The position numbers were made by a program, and so were the translations under genes. From Agriotes lineatus (taxonomy: Eukaryota; Arthropoda; Insecta; Coleoptera; Elateridae): a DNA stretch of 64,000 nucleotides. This document shows positions 22,882 through 34,420 of this stretch, one piece after another; positions within the stretch are counted from its first letter, which is position 1, and every line of letters starts with the position of its first letter. The DNA is taken from assembly GCA_940337035.1 (NCBI GenBank), contig CALNHX010002810.1, forward strand, positions 1-64,000, given 5' to 3'. The notes under the pieces are model-generated. The model was given only the letters and a program-made list of their open reading frames with translations, searched no databases and had not been told where the DNA came from.

Positions 22882-24705
22882 ACAGTAACCAGAGCTGGGC
22901 AGTAATTAATAACTTTCTAATTAAGTTACTTATTAAATTCCTTTTTGTTGTTTTGTCTTCGAATTGAATTACTTTTCTCACTATCAAATGGGTAAAGTGA
23001 AACTACATCGTTAAAAATTTACAACAATAGAAAGTTTAATATACAACGACCTAACCAGCATATCAAATCAATATAAACGAACCGTATCTATGGGCAGAAA
23101 AAAACGATTTTCCGCAGAAGGTCACTTTCCGCAGGTGGACGGTTATACTCATATTTAATTAATATTTGAAGCAAACGAATCTATTTATTAATATTAATGC
23201 AAATAGTGCAATTGGTAACGTTAATTGGGGGGGGGGATATTTACATGTTTAATATCATTATTTTCCTCAGTGTTAGAAATAGAAAATGCATTATTTACAA
23301 TATTAATTTTGTTGCTGTTTGCTGCACTATCTACCAGGTTTTCAGCAAAATGTTTCTTTTCTGTCATCGGTAGTATTATGGACCTCAGCCCCGCTTCGGT
23401 CCACAAAAAACGACCTCAGACAGAAAAATTCGCTTACCTCTACTTGGAGCGCAAATAACTATTCAAAATACGATCATTGTAATTGCCATTTTTGTTAAAA
23501 AGTACTTGACAATTACTTTTTGAAAGTAATTGATTCCTAACTTCCATTACTCAATTACGTTTGAGTAATTAAATTACTCTAAAGTACTTAAATTACTTTA
23601 CAAATATTTAAATTACTTGTGGCAATTGAAATTCCTGACCTCGATTGTGAAGATAAGGCCTTATTAAGTTACATGCTAATCAAATGGCAATAGGGAATTC
23701 CTGCGGAATATAAGTAAAAATTATGATTTCCTATGACTAGTGTGATGAGAGCTAGTTTTCTGCACGAGCAAAGAGCGCAGGCACGCATGTTGAGAAAAGA
23801 GCGAAAAATATGTCTACGGTAAGTACAGATTACAAAGTAAAATACGGTAAAAATATAATTAAATTTTTTCAATTGATGACAAATAGGTATTTGTAATTAT
23901 ACAATATTGGTTGTTAATGATTATTGCAATTTTCTTGGTTAAAACAATGTACTACCACATGGGTATCTAACGGGTGTCCGCCGGTAAATTTCATTTTTAA
24001 ACTTAAAATAAAATTTTTATTTCTTAAAATATGTTATTGAAAAAAATACAAAATAAACCTTAATCTTTGGGAAATTATTTGTGAAACAGCACATCTGTCA
24101 AATGACGCCCCTCACGTCGTATCACTTCCTCCAAACGAACTTGAAAATTTTGCATCACACGCGTAAGCATAGCAGGTGTAATCGTACGAATTTCTCGGGT
24201 GATGTTTTGCTTTAATACATCCAAAGTGGGTGGTGCATTCTCGTAGACTTTTGATTTGAGATATCCCCACAAAAAAAATGGGTGTCCAGTGGCAAATTTC
24301 CTACGAGAATGCACCACCCACTATGCTTACGCGTGTGATGCAAAATTTTCAAATTCGTTTGGAAGAAGTGATACGACGTGACGGGCGTCATTTGGCGGAT
24401 GTGCTGTTTCACAAATAATTTCCCAAAGATTAAGGTTTGTTTTGTATTTTTTTTTCAATAACATATTTTAAGAAATAAAAATTTTATTTCAAGTTTAACA
24501 ATGAAATTTGCCGGCGGACACCCGTTAAATACTACCGAATACAAATATACCACACCAATTTCTAGTGAAAGTAATTTATGTTCTGCAATTACAATGCCCC
24601 AAGTAATTATAATTAACTTAAAATTTCATTTGAGTAATTGAAAATGGGTGGTAATTGGTAATTAATTACTTTTTTAAAGTAATCCCCCCCATCTCTGATA
24701 GTAAC
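22882..24705. mobile_element. Non-autonomous hAT-like element
   Basis: The left end CAGAGCTGGGCAGTAATT (22890) mirrors the right end (AGTAAT, a C-run, then ATCTCTG, ending 24697). The flanks ACAGTAAC (22882-22889) and ATAGTAAC (24698-24705) form an 8-bp target duplication with one mismatch. The motif AGTAATT and its complement recur many times near both ends, as in subterminal repeats of hAT elements. There is no transposase of its own. A Tc1/IS630-like foldback element (23970-24525) is inserted inside. Confidence 0.7.
23968..24527. mobile_element. Palindromic Tc1/IS630-like foldback element flanked by TA
   Basis: The ends are ACGGGTGTCCGCCGG and its reverse complement (23970 and 24525), with TA on each side as in Tc1/mariner insertions. 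Almost the whole 556 bp is two inverted arms. The left arm, read on the minus strand (24317-24075), encodes the C-terminal part of an insect DDE transposase (FFLWGYLKSKVYENAPPTLD onward to HLTDVLFHK and a stop). The right arm, read on the plus strand, repeats the last part of the same coding region with an internal deletion of about 55 bp. The central spacer has a third TIR-like block (GGGTGTCCAGTGGCAAATTTC-type, near 24280). No intact transposase remains. Confidence 0.8.
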
Positions 24706-27700
24706 ATTATAAAAGTGATTTCCATGTATCACGATTCTACCCCAAATTTATTTTTCATATACTTACTAATTATTGGTTTCTAATTTTGTCTATTTTTTAA
24801 ATTTAGGTAGTCGTTTGAAACTCAAATTATATATGTTATTCAGAGCAAAAATAGCTTTAAGTACTACAGCTTCTTCACATATATGTAGCTTTATTTTTGC
24901 CCCTAATGACATAATATACTACTACGGCTTATTTTCGTTAACTTCAAAAAGTAAAAAGCGTATTGAGTTTGAAGGGGATTATATTGAAAAACAAATAAAA
25001 GATTTTTTATTATTCCATTCCCTTCATAGTCAAATAACTCGTAGTTTTATTGACATGTGTAAGCATAAAGAAGTACAAAACGGAGGAAACCCCGGCTGTA
25101 GAACACCAATTGGCAAAGACATTGCTCGTTATGCCAACCAAAAAATTATTATAACAGAAATGGAGCTGTTCAATTAGAAATCAGGGTATTAGTGGCAGTC
25201 AACGTAAGTAAAAGTACAGTCCAATTTTTCGTATGGAAATGCAACTGGCGAAATTCTAGGGAAAACATTGGCAACAAGCATTACCACTAGATTGAATTAT
25301 GTTGGTACATAAACTTCTGGTAATTATTTGCATCGCGATTATGTGTCATGTCAGCTGTTTGACAGCTTATACTAATTTACGATACAAGTGCGCAAAGCTA
25401 GACTTTAGTCACAAGTGGGGCAGAGTTAAAACACGAGTGAGCGAGCGTTTTAGGCCCCGCGAGTGACTGAAGATGGATCACGCATGTGTATCGTACAATA
25501 TATTATCTACGATGGAAACTAGAAAACACGATAAATATAAAAAAAATATTATAAATGTTAATTTAGGATTAGTAGTAACCGGTGATAGTGTGTGATAGTT
25601 TCCGTGATAAAAAATTTTAAAACACGTTGCTACTGACGACTGAAACTAATGAAAACATGTTATTAAACAGTCATTTTACAAACTTAAAACTGCCAACTAG
25701 AAGTCAATTTTACACACTGTCGTAGATAAATATTTTATATTGTAATTCTGGCTATTATAAACTGCAATGCCTACCTAGCTACAACCAAATTACCAATTGC
25801 ATTTCAAGTTTCTAGTTCAATTTTTGTCTCACCATTCCGTGATCGCTTCCTAACGAAAAGTTCCTGATTACACTTACTACTTTAAACATTTGTTTTTTAA
25901 CGCAGTTGATATAGGTATAGTGAATTTCATTTTTCACGTGTCCATTTGGACTAATCCATGTCACTTTCCTTTGAGATTTCTTTTTGAAGAACGTTTTATG
26001 ACAGATAAGTGCTATATTCCAAAAAGTTATAGAACATATTTTCTCGTATCCTACCTAAAATTGCCTACCCTGTTTATATGCTTAAATTTTTTTCCCGAGT
26101 TTTGCATTAAAATCTCCCTCAATACTGAGATAATAGTAAAACTCTTCATCTACTGGTTTTGTGGCTTCTTAAAAACTAACTATGATATCGTCATTATGGC
26201 TTTTAGCAGGAACGTACATATGTATAATTTTAAGGGTCGTGTGATCATCGATTTTTAGTGTTATACAGGGTGTTTATTAAGTCGGCCGTATGGCTTCTAG
26301 AGGAACATCGTAACAAGATGCTCCTTATCGATACTTCGACACAATGTCGGGATGGACTACTTTCTGCAGTGCGCTTTTTGAGGCGTCCGCTATGTAAGAA
26401 ACATTAATTTAGTCTGTTAATCTGTTAAAACGGTGCTTTCAGTGTGGTATGGCCGTGGCCCAGTGATCTTATAATTAGCCAAAAATTTGGTTTTTAATTT
26501 TTAAGAATCGAAAATTCTACAGAAACCGTACAAAACAGAGCATTAGTTAAAAAGACACATTTTCTCTGAAATTTTAAGCCGAATTCAAAACGTCATAATG
26601 TACCGGGTGTTGTATTTAAAACAGAGATTTATAAAAAAAGCGAAAAAGCAAAAACAAAGCCATTTTAAAGGTATTCAACTGGAAAATCACCTATCTCACA
26701 TCAATACACATTAAAATTGTAATAAACATGTAAAGCTCATTTCTTGCAATACTTTGTAAGGTCTATATCTCACCATTGATCATTTCAATTTCGAATTTTT
26801 AGGGTGAATCCAATACTTCCTTAATTGTAAAAGGAACTAAAAACTGGTTTTGCACTAAGTTGCCTTTGGATTGCTAGACGTGTTGTTATATGCAAACCTT
26901 CAGGGAAGGAATGCTAAAATGGGCATTCTGTATATGTGCAACGATTTCAGCTAAAGAAAATTCGCAACGGGGACGGGGAAAAAATCTGTTTAAAATCGAT
27001 TTGTCAGTATCTACCGTTAAAAGAGAGTGAAAATGAGTCAAGGGCACCCATAATGTGGGATTTCAGAATTAAATGTGATATGTTAACTTACTCGTCAGTA
27101 GATTTATGTGTTCTGGGGTACACCTTCAATTTTGGCCTAGATGTATACTTTACTTTAACCAATGTTTAACAAACAATCACCTGTACTTTTTGCGATATAA
27201 TATTGAATTCATGATCATTAGACTATGATACTAGCATAATTAACTAATTAAAGGATGCATTAGCGCTCATAACAGTTAGTACCTAGAGAACTGCAGACCG
27301 TCTGCCTGATTTAGTCCGGCCGGCAATTGTATCGACGTAGTCATTGCTGTTATAATTTGAGCGATTTAGCCAATAAATCATCTGAAGCCAATAATACGCG
27401 CTATAGAATATTACGTTACAAGATCGTTTAGTGCCTTAGAACAGGTCGAAAAAGAGTTAGGACGATGCCCGAAGGGCCGAGTTTTGCTATTTTTTGAGGA
27501 CTGTTCCGGTAAGGCACTTGACGATATAGTCTCGTATAACATTTGGAGCTATCAATTAATAAAAACACCTTTGAATATGACAAATATTGTTTGTCTAAAT
27601 AAAGTGAGTGATTGTTGTTTCTATAGTAACTAAATGCAAAACAATGTCCTATAACAGTCCTGGTATCGTTATATTCATAAGGGGCTTGATGTTTAGTTGT

Positions 27701-27864
27701 TGTCATACCTACCAACATAACGAACCCGAAAACAAGTAAAAATGGGTTGGTAGCGAAAAAAAGGTATGGTAACACAGCGTACATTTAAAAGCAGATGGGC
27801 AACAAAGGCCTTAAATATATTTAATATGATTTTATTAAATTATATCGCATGCCAGAGTGAATAC
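24706..27864. other. Intergenic with small foldback elements; no gene recognised
   Basis: 25379-25494 is a foldback element: ACGATACAAGTGCG and its near complement enclose GC-richer arms that meet at a short loop near 25438. A CAGGGTGT end at about 26268 and a GGGTGTTGTATTTAA block near 26605 suggest further DNA-transposon debris. Plus-strand frames 24773-25177 (134 codons) and 25890-26258 (122 codons) are long for AT-rich DNA but show no domain I recognise, so they are not called. Confidence 0.45.
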
Positions 27865-28443
27865 TACTTACGCGTTCTCTCTATTGCCCATTTGTCCAAT
27901 ATTGGACGTAAGCCTTCTCTAAATCTCTCCATGTTTCTCTGTTTCTTGTTAGTTGCATCCAGTTAAATCCTGCTATTCTCTTAAGATCGTCTCCCCATCT
28001 CATCTGTGGTCTTTTCCGCTTTCCTGTTCATGTCCAAGGTCTCCATTTGTGAATAACATTATTCCATCTTCCGTCTGTGTATCTCTCGTTATGGCCCGCC
28101 CATTTCCATTTCTGACCGTTTATTTTATGTGTAATATCTTGCACTTTAGTGATATTTCTTATGTGTTCGTTTGGTTTTCGTTGTCGTAATGTTACTCCAT
28201 GGCCCGTTGTGTTTTTGCTAGTTTATCAATATTCCTTTTTGTGAAAACTCACGTTTTTATACCGTACGTTAATACTGAGAGTTACTTGACAAAAATAATC
28301 AAACGGCGGAAGTGGAAGTGGATAGAAGAAAACGTTTAGAATGGGCAGTATTCGGAAGATTAAATGGTATCCTGAGAAACCAAAACAGCCCACAGTACTT
28401 GAAGACAAAAGTATTTGATTCTTGTATACTCTCAGTATTAACG

Positions 28444-29740
28444 TACATCTCGTACACTGCTAAAGTTCGAGGAATCGAGTACTCCTTGCATTGCCAGCGT
28501 TCTGTAATTGTCATATTCGTAAAATTTTACGTTTTTAATCTACAATATTCAGTTGACACTTCGATTTCAAACCGTGCAGTTTCGTTTCAACAGAAATTAA
28601 CAGAGTAATAATTGTGTCAAAAATGGAAATTTCGAATCGTGATTTTCGAGTGATGATCTTTTACGATTTTCGATACGGTTTAACACCGCAGCAATGTTTG
28701 GAAAAACTTAGTTCGTTATTTGGGGATGAAGCACCATCCAAAACTACGGTTTACAAATGGTTCGCAGAATTCAAGCATGGAAGACCAACGTTTGATGATC
28801 TTCGCGAAAGTCGTCCATGCACCTCTTTTGTCACGAAAAATATCGATGCTGTGCGTGAAATGATTTTATCAGATCGGCATGTGACATATAGTGAGATAGA
28901 GACATCCTTAGGCATTGCGGTGAAACAAATACATACGATTTTGCATGATCATTTGCATGTCCGGAAGCTTTGTAGTCGTTGGATCCCTCGCAATTTGAAA
29001 GAAGAACAAAAACAGGCACGTATCAAGTGGTGCACGGAAATTCTAAAAAAATTCGAAAGTGGTCGTTCAAATTCTGTATATAACATCGTAAGAAATGACG
29101 AATCTTGTATATATTTATATGAGCCTGAAACTAAACAGCAATCGACTGTAAGGGTGTTTCAAAATGAACCTAAATCAACAAAAGCGGTGCGTTCAAGTAG
29201 CGTTTCGAAAAGAATGATTGCTTGTTTCTTCGGAAAAACTGGCCATGTTGCAACTGTTGCATTAGAGGATCGCAGGACAGTTAATGCTGACTGGTATACT
29301 TCAATTTGTTTGCCGGAAGTTATCGCTGAAATCAGAAGACACAACGTAAACCGGCGAATCATTGTTTATCATGACAATGCAAGCGCTCACACAGCACGAC
29401 GAACTGTCGAGTTTTTGACCAGTAACAACATCCAATTAATGACTCATTGCCCATATTCGTCTGGTTTAGCGCCCAATGACTTCTTCTTATTCAGATACAT
29501 CAAAAATAAAATGCGCGGCAAGCATTTTTCATCGCCTGAAAAGGCCGTTGATGCATTTAAATCACTTGTTTTGGAGGTACCTCGCTCTGAGTGGAAAAAG
29601 TGTTTTGCAGATTGGTTTCATCGGATGCAAAGGTGTGTAGATTTTAAAGGGGAATATTTTAAGAAGCAATAAAGCGATTTACATAACGTAATTTGTGTTT
29701 CGTTTTACATTTTCCGCAAACTTTAGCAGTGCCCCTCGTA
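28444..29740 (+). mobile_element. mariner transposon
   Basis: TA dinucleotides at 28444-28445 and 29739-29740 flank about 1293 bp, the normal mariner size. The right end, read inward, contains CACTGCTAAAGTTT and the left contains CACTGCTAAAGTT, so TIRs exist. The outermost 7-9 bases differ, suggesting erosion of one end. The right TA is also the first two bases of the LINE target duplication, so the mariner landed at the LINE-target junction. Confidence 0.8.
28623..29672 (+). CDS. mariner transposase (DD34D), open frame
   Basis: A 349-residue frame starts at the ATG at 28623; the GTG nine bases upstream is unlikely in a eukaryote. The N-terminal part is a paired-like helix-turn-helix DNA-binding region (YGLTPQQCLEKL, then SKTTVYKWFAEFKHGR). 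The linker WIPRNL corresponds to the family's WVPHEL motif and the tail block YSSGLAPNDFF to YSPDLAPxDYxxF. Catalytic aspartates are D159 (NDES), D251 (HDN) and D286 (PND), with 34 residues between the last two. Length and triad are complete and no stop or frameshift is present, so the protein could be functional or only recently inactivated. It would cut and paste the element at TA sites. The linker and tail motifs are variant, so the subfamily is uncertain. Confidence 0.9.
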   Translation: MEISNRDFRVMIFYDFRYGLTPQQCLEKLSSLFGDEAPSKTTVYKWFAEFKHGRPTFDDLRESRPCTSFVTKNIDAVREMILSDRHVTYSEIETSLGIAVKQIHTILHDHLHVRKLCSRWIPRNLKEEQKQARIKWCTEILKKFESGRSNSVYNIVRNDESCIYLYEPETKQQSTVRVFQNEPKSTKAVRSSSVSKRMIACFFGKTGHVATVALEDRRTVNADWYTSICLPEVIAEIRRHNVNRRIIVYHDNASAHTARRTVEFLTSNNIQLMTHCPYSSGLAPNDFFLFRYIKNKMRGKHFSSPEKAVDAFKSLVLEVPRSEWKKCFADWFHRMQRCVDFKGEYFKKQ

Positions 29741-29750
29741 CTTACGCGTT

Positions 29751-31490
29751 AGCTCATTGTAATTGTTTTTTTTTTTTGTTAGATCACTTTTGATCAATTC
29801 TTGCCAAGCGGCACTGATTTCTAAGATAGATATCCATATGGATAATAATATTGTTTCGCGTTTCTTCTATCCAAAGTCACATGAATCTGAGACTTTCATT
29901 TCTGATACGTGAGCAGAAGCCCAAATACTTGAAGAAGAGTCTTTGGAGTTGCGACATCATATTAGGTTTTTGGTTTCGATGATGAAATATTTGCTTTTGC
30001 AGGCTGTTACATGTATCTACTGCAAATAGTAGATTTTAATAAAAAATATTTCTAATTCCTTAAAGTGGGTGGACTTTAAATAAAGATTTGTGAAGGGTTG
30101 ATCAGTCAGTTGACAAAAGGTGGTAGTCAGAACCTCAGGACTTTTTCCCATGTGTTAAATACAATTCTTTTGGACCTTGTCCTCAATGAAAATGTTGAAT
30201 CGCATCACGTAATAGCCATCCAATGCCTCTAGTTGCTTACGGTCTGGCACACCCGATTGACATCGATTCCTCTTGTGGTGCGTTTTAATTTTTTGACTTT
30301 GATTTTACACATACATTTATTTGCTGTTGTAACTTCAAGAATTTCTTACTTTCCAGTCGATTAGCAAATGTACCTGCTTTTTCTTGATAACTGTGGCCCA
30401 GCTTCCACTCTCGTCTCGTATGGGTGAGATATTTAACTTGTCTTCTAATAGTTCGCTTTATAGCTGTTAGCTTACTCAGAAATTTCTGTATTAATTGCCT
30501 TTTCACTTTAGTTCAGATCCTTTGCCAATGCTTTCTGATTTTTTGTTTTACGGCTTTTGTTTGGTTAGATTATGTTTCGCGTGTACTAGTTTTTCAAATG
30601 TTTCTCTAAATATCTCGTAGTTGGTCCGTTTTCACTTGAGTGTGGTCTACCTTTTGGTAGCTAATAGTTTGATGATATTGTTATGGTTATATTTGAGGGA
30701 TCTGATGATAAATCTAGACGCAACTTAGCCTCACACAGTCTCGGGTTGATGTCTTTAATGACGCAAAAATTAATAAAGTCTGTATTTATTCTTGTTATTA
30801 ACTAAATAGCTTTCAAATATCACCTTATGCTAGGCGTATATTAAATAAGAAGTATTAAACCGTTTCAATATTACTAAAGTGTAACTGTAGATAAAATTCT
30901 TCAAATATACGTATGCTATTTGTAAGTGACAAACCCACTGCGACTTGTTTTTAAAAAATAAACTTTATATCGCAACTGCAAAAATACAAGCGATACGTGA
31001 GTTCCGACTAGATTGCATTAACACGCGCAATGATGTGCATTAAGAATGTCTCTTTAATTTTTTAGTATTTTAAAAATATATGACCATTTATATAACATGT
31101 ACTTATGGTAAATTCTATGCACCCATTCAGGGAAACTACGGAAACTAAGTAATTAAAAATCATATTCGCAAAGATGCGAAGCTGTTTTCAAAACATAATT
31201 CGTTCTAGTGGTAGCAGGAATAATAAATATTTGTGCTTTCCTTAGCAAATATAAACATAACCTAACCGTACCGATAAAAACGCGCAAGCCATTAATTATA
31301 CCGTGGAAATGTAATTTAAACACAGTTAAAAAACGAAAAAATAATTGTTGGAAGCTATAGGGACTACAAACCTTACTGCTTTTTATCGATCTTAATATTT
31401 CCAAGTTGAAGTCAACTCTTCAAGTTACTACAATGTAAACACTATCAGAGGAGTCGATGATTAATACCAACCTTTGCTCCTCGAGGATGA
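29751..31490. other. Intergenic, no gene recognised
   Basis: AT-rich DNA upstream of the odorant-binding protein gene. Basic minus-strand frames near 30285-30506 could be old LINE coding but I could not place them. Confidence 0.35.
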
Positions 31491-31518
31491 TATACGTTAA
31501 ATATATCACGACCTCAGT
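31491..31518 (+). promoter_or_regulatory. Candidate core promoter of the odorant-binding protein gene
   Basis: TCAGT at 31514-31518 matches the arthropod initiator. A TATA-like TATACG starts 25 bases before its A. The start codon follows 49 bases downstream, giving a short 5' UTR. This is inferred from spacing only. Confidence 0.35.
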
Positions 31519-31564
31519 GTCAACCTAGAAACCAGCAATTCGCGGAGCCAGTGACATCTGCGCC

Positions 31565-31627
31565 ATGAAAGAAATCGTGGTCACGATAGTGTCGGTTGTT
31601 ACGGTTTTCGCCATCACCGAATCCCAG
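31565..31627 (+). CDS. Odorant-binding protein, exon 1 (signal peptide)
   Basis: The ATG at 31565 opens 21 codons: a short charged start (MKE) followed by a hydrophobic core rich in V, I, T and F, then SQ. This is a secretory signal peptide, expected for proteins released into sensillum lymph or haemolymph. The exon ends in CAG directly before GTACAT, a usable donor site, in phase 0. The exon 2 acceptor at 37920 is also phase 0, and joining the two gives a product of normal length for the family. Linking the exons across 6.3 kb is inference from phase, strand and protein architecture. No other exon is needed to complete the fold. Confidence 0.65.
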
Positions 31628-32284
31628 GTACATTCCTAATTTTGTGCTCATTAATCTGCGCCGCCGGCAGCTCCAGGGAGCTGTGACGCAAATGGGTTTC
31701 GAAATGCAGTTATTGCGTGTGTGCTCTCTTTATCTGCCATGCAAAGTTTTCCTTAAAATTTAAAACCTATTAGGCAGAATTCATAAGTTCTGTGGCACGA
31801 AATAGGCACCCAGCTGCAGCCTGTCCCCTGCTTTCCATTTGTCGGTCCCCTTTCTCGCATTCGTTATCTAATTTGCATTTTAGATGAGCCTAACACATAT
31901 CGGGAAATTGCATTTGGTGTAAAAAGATCCTTAAATTGCACGTCTCGTGGTGGGCTTGAAACTGTGACATGACAGCGCCCACTTCCTGCTGCTACAAAGC
32001 CGGAATAGTTTTAAATGTATTTATCTTTTTATATTCAGCGACGATTTAAAACAAATATTAACGGTTATGTAAATTATCAGATTAAGAGGAATTTAAGTGA
32101 ATAATTTATGCATGCTATGTATTTCCTTTTCTGCAACCATTTTACTAAATTTAATCAGTTCTTTCATTTATATCTAGCTGCCTATCAAATATTTATTGCT
32201 AATGCAAAAACACCTTCTAGCTTGCGCGAATCATCCCTAAATAAAGCAAAATTTAAAAAAAATATTCTGAATTTTTCGAGTACA

Positions 32285-33395
32285 TTCCTAATTGCATTGC
32301 GATTTAAAAATGTCAAAGTATGTCAATTTTTACTCACTACTGAAAACACAAAGCTTAGATCCTAGTCTCTAAATAAGTAATAATAACAGTCACGTACTCG
32401 GCCAAAATGTGACGTTTTATGGTATGAAACTTAAATTACCTCGAAATGATATCTCATTGCTGCAATTTTACACAATAAGGCCTTTGTTTTGTAAGATTAA
32501 TCCATACATTCGAATATGTCATAAACGAGTCCCAAATCATATTGTTTACAATCATTATTAAGAAATTAAGGATGGCCACACCTGAAAATATCTCTTAGAA
32601 TCGCTGCCCTAGTGAAATATTATATTTTATTAGTAATATTTTTTACGAAATTTAATTTTTGTGTAGTAAGTAATTAATTTTGTATATGATTCGTTCACTA
32701 AGGTCTCCCTAAAGACGCGTTTTCCGAGCCTTAGTACCTTTTTTTATTTCAGCAAGAATAATTTCGAATCATCCTCACTGGTCTTCCTGTTCCTGTGATG
32801 TTGCTGTAATTTATGTAGATGCATTTGTTTCTGTAGTAATTTTTCGACGCTCTCCATTAAAAGCACATTTAAATTGAAATGGATTTACTAAGGCTTTAGA
32901 AGTAAATATTTTAACATTAAATTATTATAAGTAAAACAAATTCTTAATTTCTATCCTTGATTGCCTGAGACACAGCTAAATTTATTACAAAAAGGTAAAG
33001 ATGCACGTGGTTTTTAGATATATAATTCAAAAATGTATTATAAAAAAAGTTGCTGGTAACGTTTAAAATTGGCTTGAAAATAGAACTGCAAAATCTCAAA
33101 ATATTAAATTCCCGAAATCAGTTAATGTGCTACTGCTCGATACTGCTTTGACAAAATAGAGCTAAATGTTCCAGATTACAGAAAAAAATCTAATTTGGTA
33201 AACGAATAGCTTGTCGTTTACTTTAACGAGTGAGAATTTGAATATTTGACACTCAAAAGTTTTTTCACACGATATGATTTACTACATTCATTTAGTTTAT
33301 GAAAAGTGAAAGGTATTTTTAATAAAACTTAATTTTAATGGATGGAATGTATTTACACTACAAAATTGAATTCTTTGTAGTAATATAATGGAATT
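32285..33395. repeat. Left arm of 1.1-kb inverted repeat
   Basis: Matches the reverse complement of 36465-37625 along its length. Shared landmarks include CAGTCACGTACTC against GAGTACGTGACT, GATGCACGTGG against CCACGTGCATC, GCTCGATACT against AGTATCGAGC, and AATTCTTTGTAG against CTACAAAGAATT. Identity is moderate (roughly three-quarters by eye), so the duplication is old. Confidence 0.7.
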
Positions 33396-34333
33396 GAAAT
33401 GTCGATTCCCTTTACTGCAGCAATAGTAATTTACGGTATAAGTCCGGTAAACAACCGTTTACAGTAACGACTTGAAATCTGCAATCTTGAAAAGAGTTAC
33501 TGTAAACGTTTACCGGAAGTATGACGCAACACGTTTTATTTCATACTGCAATTATTGCACTATTGGTTTAATTCAAAAAAATATAAAATAAACTTTGGAA
33601 TTCAAACTATACGCGTCTATAAAAACGAATACCTGGAGTAACTATTTGTTTTGTTAAATAGTTACGTTAAAAATTTTACCGGACTCAGTACCGTAAAGTA
33701 TTATTACCTGGACTGTAATCATTAACGTAAACATGGATAATATAATGCAGTATGAAATAAAAATAATTTCAATATTTATTTAATATATGCAGTGTGGTTT
33801 CCGTTACTTAAACTGACCTTTTCCGAAACCGGCATGAAATTGTCCACTTTCATCACTCATTTGTGGCAGGAAAGTAGTTCTTTTCACAACTAGTCTTTTT
33901 ATTTTCAAAATCTGTTTATTTGTTGTTATACTAGTGATAAATGCAAATCTAATTGTTGACAACACAAGTTGTTTGCGCGTTCAGGTTTTATAAAATCGGT
34001 TTCGGGAAAAATAGTATGCAACACGTGCCGGAAAATTTTCTATGTTTGGCCCGGAGGCTTAAAAGAAATGCTCCGACGCTAAAGCGTCCTCGTATTTTTC
34101 AACATGCCTCCTCATCTTGCAAAAGACGACTTTTATCACTTGCAATGTAGTATATCATTTTCACATATATAAAATGTATTTTGTGCTTGAAAGTTAGATT
34201 TGTATTGCGGTAATACATTTACTAAATGGCAGGCAAATATAGTTTACTTAGTCTCTAACATGGCATTTTTTTGGTTCACCAATAGATGATCACTTGATTA
34301 CACACCTAATTTAAATACTTATATTCGATATTA

Positions 34334-34420
34334 TAATAATGGTGAGGCACTAACACCCCATGAAGGAGCTTGGCCTGCAAGGCGGAAAGTCAGAGCTGCC
34401 GTGAATCCTCTAATTCTAAT
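34334..34420 (-). repeat. LINE 3' tail fragment
   Basis: On the minus strand the segment ends GGGTGTTAGTGCCTCACC followed by ATT repeats, a typical LINE 3' terminus. The same end occurs at 54472-54510. The 34371-34420 part extends it upstream; no coding sequence is left. Confidence 0.55.

Larger units (their letters stand above)
27865..29750 (-). mobile_element. RTE-like LINE with 5' inversion, carrying a nested mariner
   Basis: Direct repeats TACTTACGCGTT at 27865-27876 and 29739-29750 bracket the composite. The minus-strand part (about 28285-27877) encodes the C-terminal tail of an RTE-like polymerase protein: LSVLTYGIKT, RNIDKLAKTQRAME, then RWGDDLKRIAGFNW and NRETWRDLEKAYVQYW, with a stop a few bases before the target repeat. 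It contains in-frame stops. The segment 28290-28446 encodes the immediately upstream part (RKRLEWAVFGRLNGILRNQ to CILSVLTY) but on the plus strand. This arrangement is what twin priming produces during LINE insertion. RTE elements have very short 3' UTRs, which fits. The clade call is from motif memory. Confidence 0.75.

Noticed and set aside
24773..26258. 134- and 122-codon plus-strand frames (24773-25177, 25890-26258) as genes
   Set aside because: No motif, no splice or promoter context, AT-driven composition. Retained only as unexplained frames.
28614..28622. GTG upstream start for the mariner transposase
   Set aside because: Eukaryotic initiation favours the ATG nine bases later, which also gives the usual family length.
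28831..29362. Minus-strand frames opposite the mariner transposase
   Set aside because: Shadow frames of a well-supported gene.
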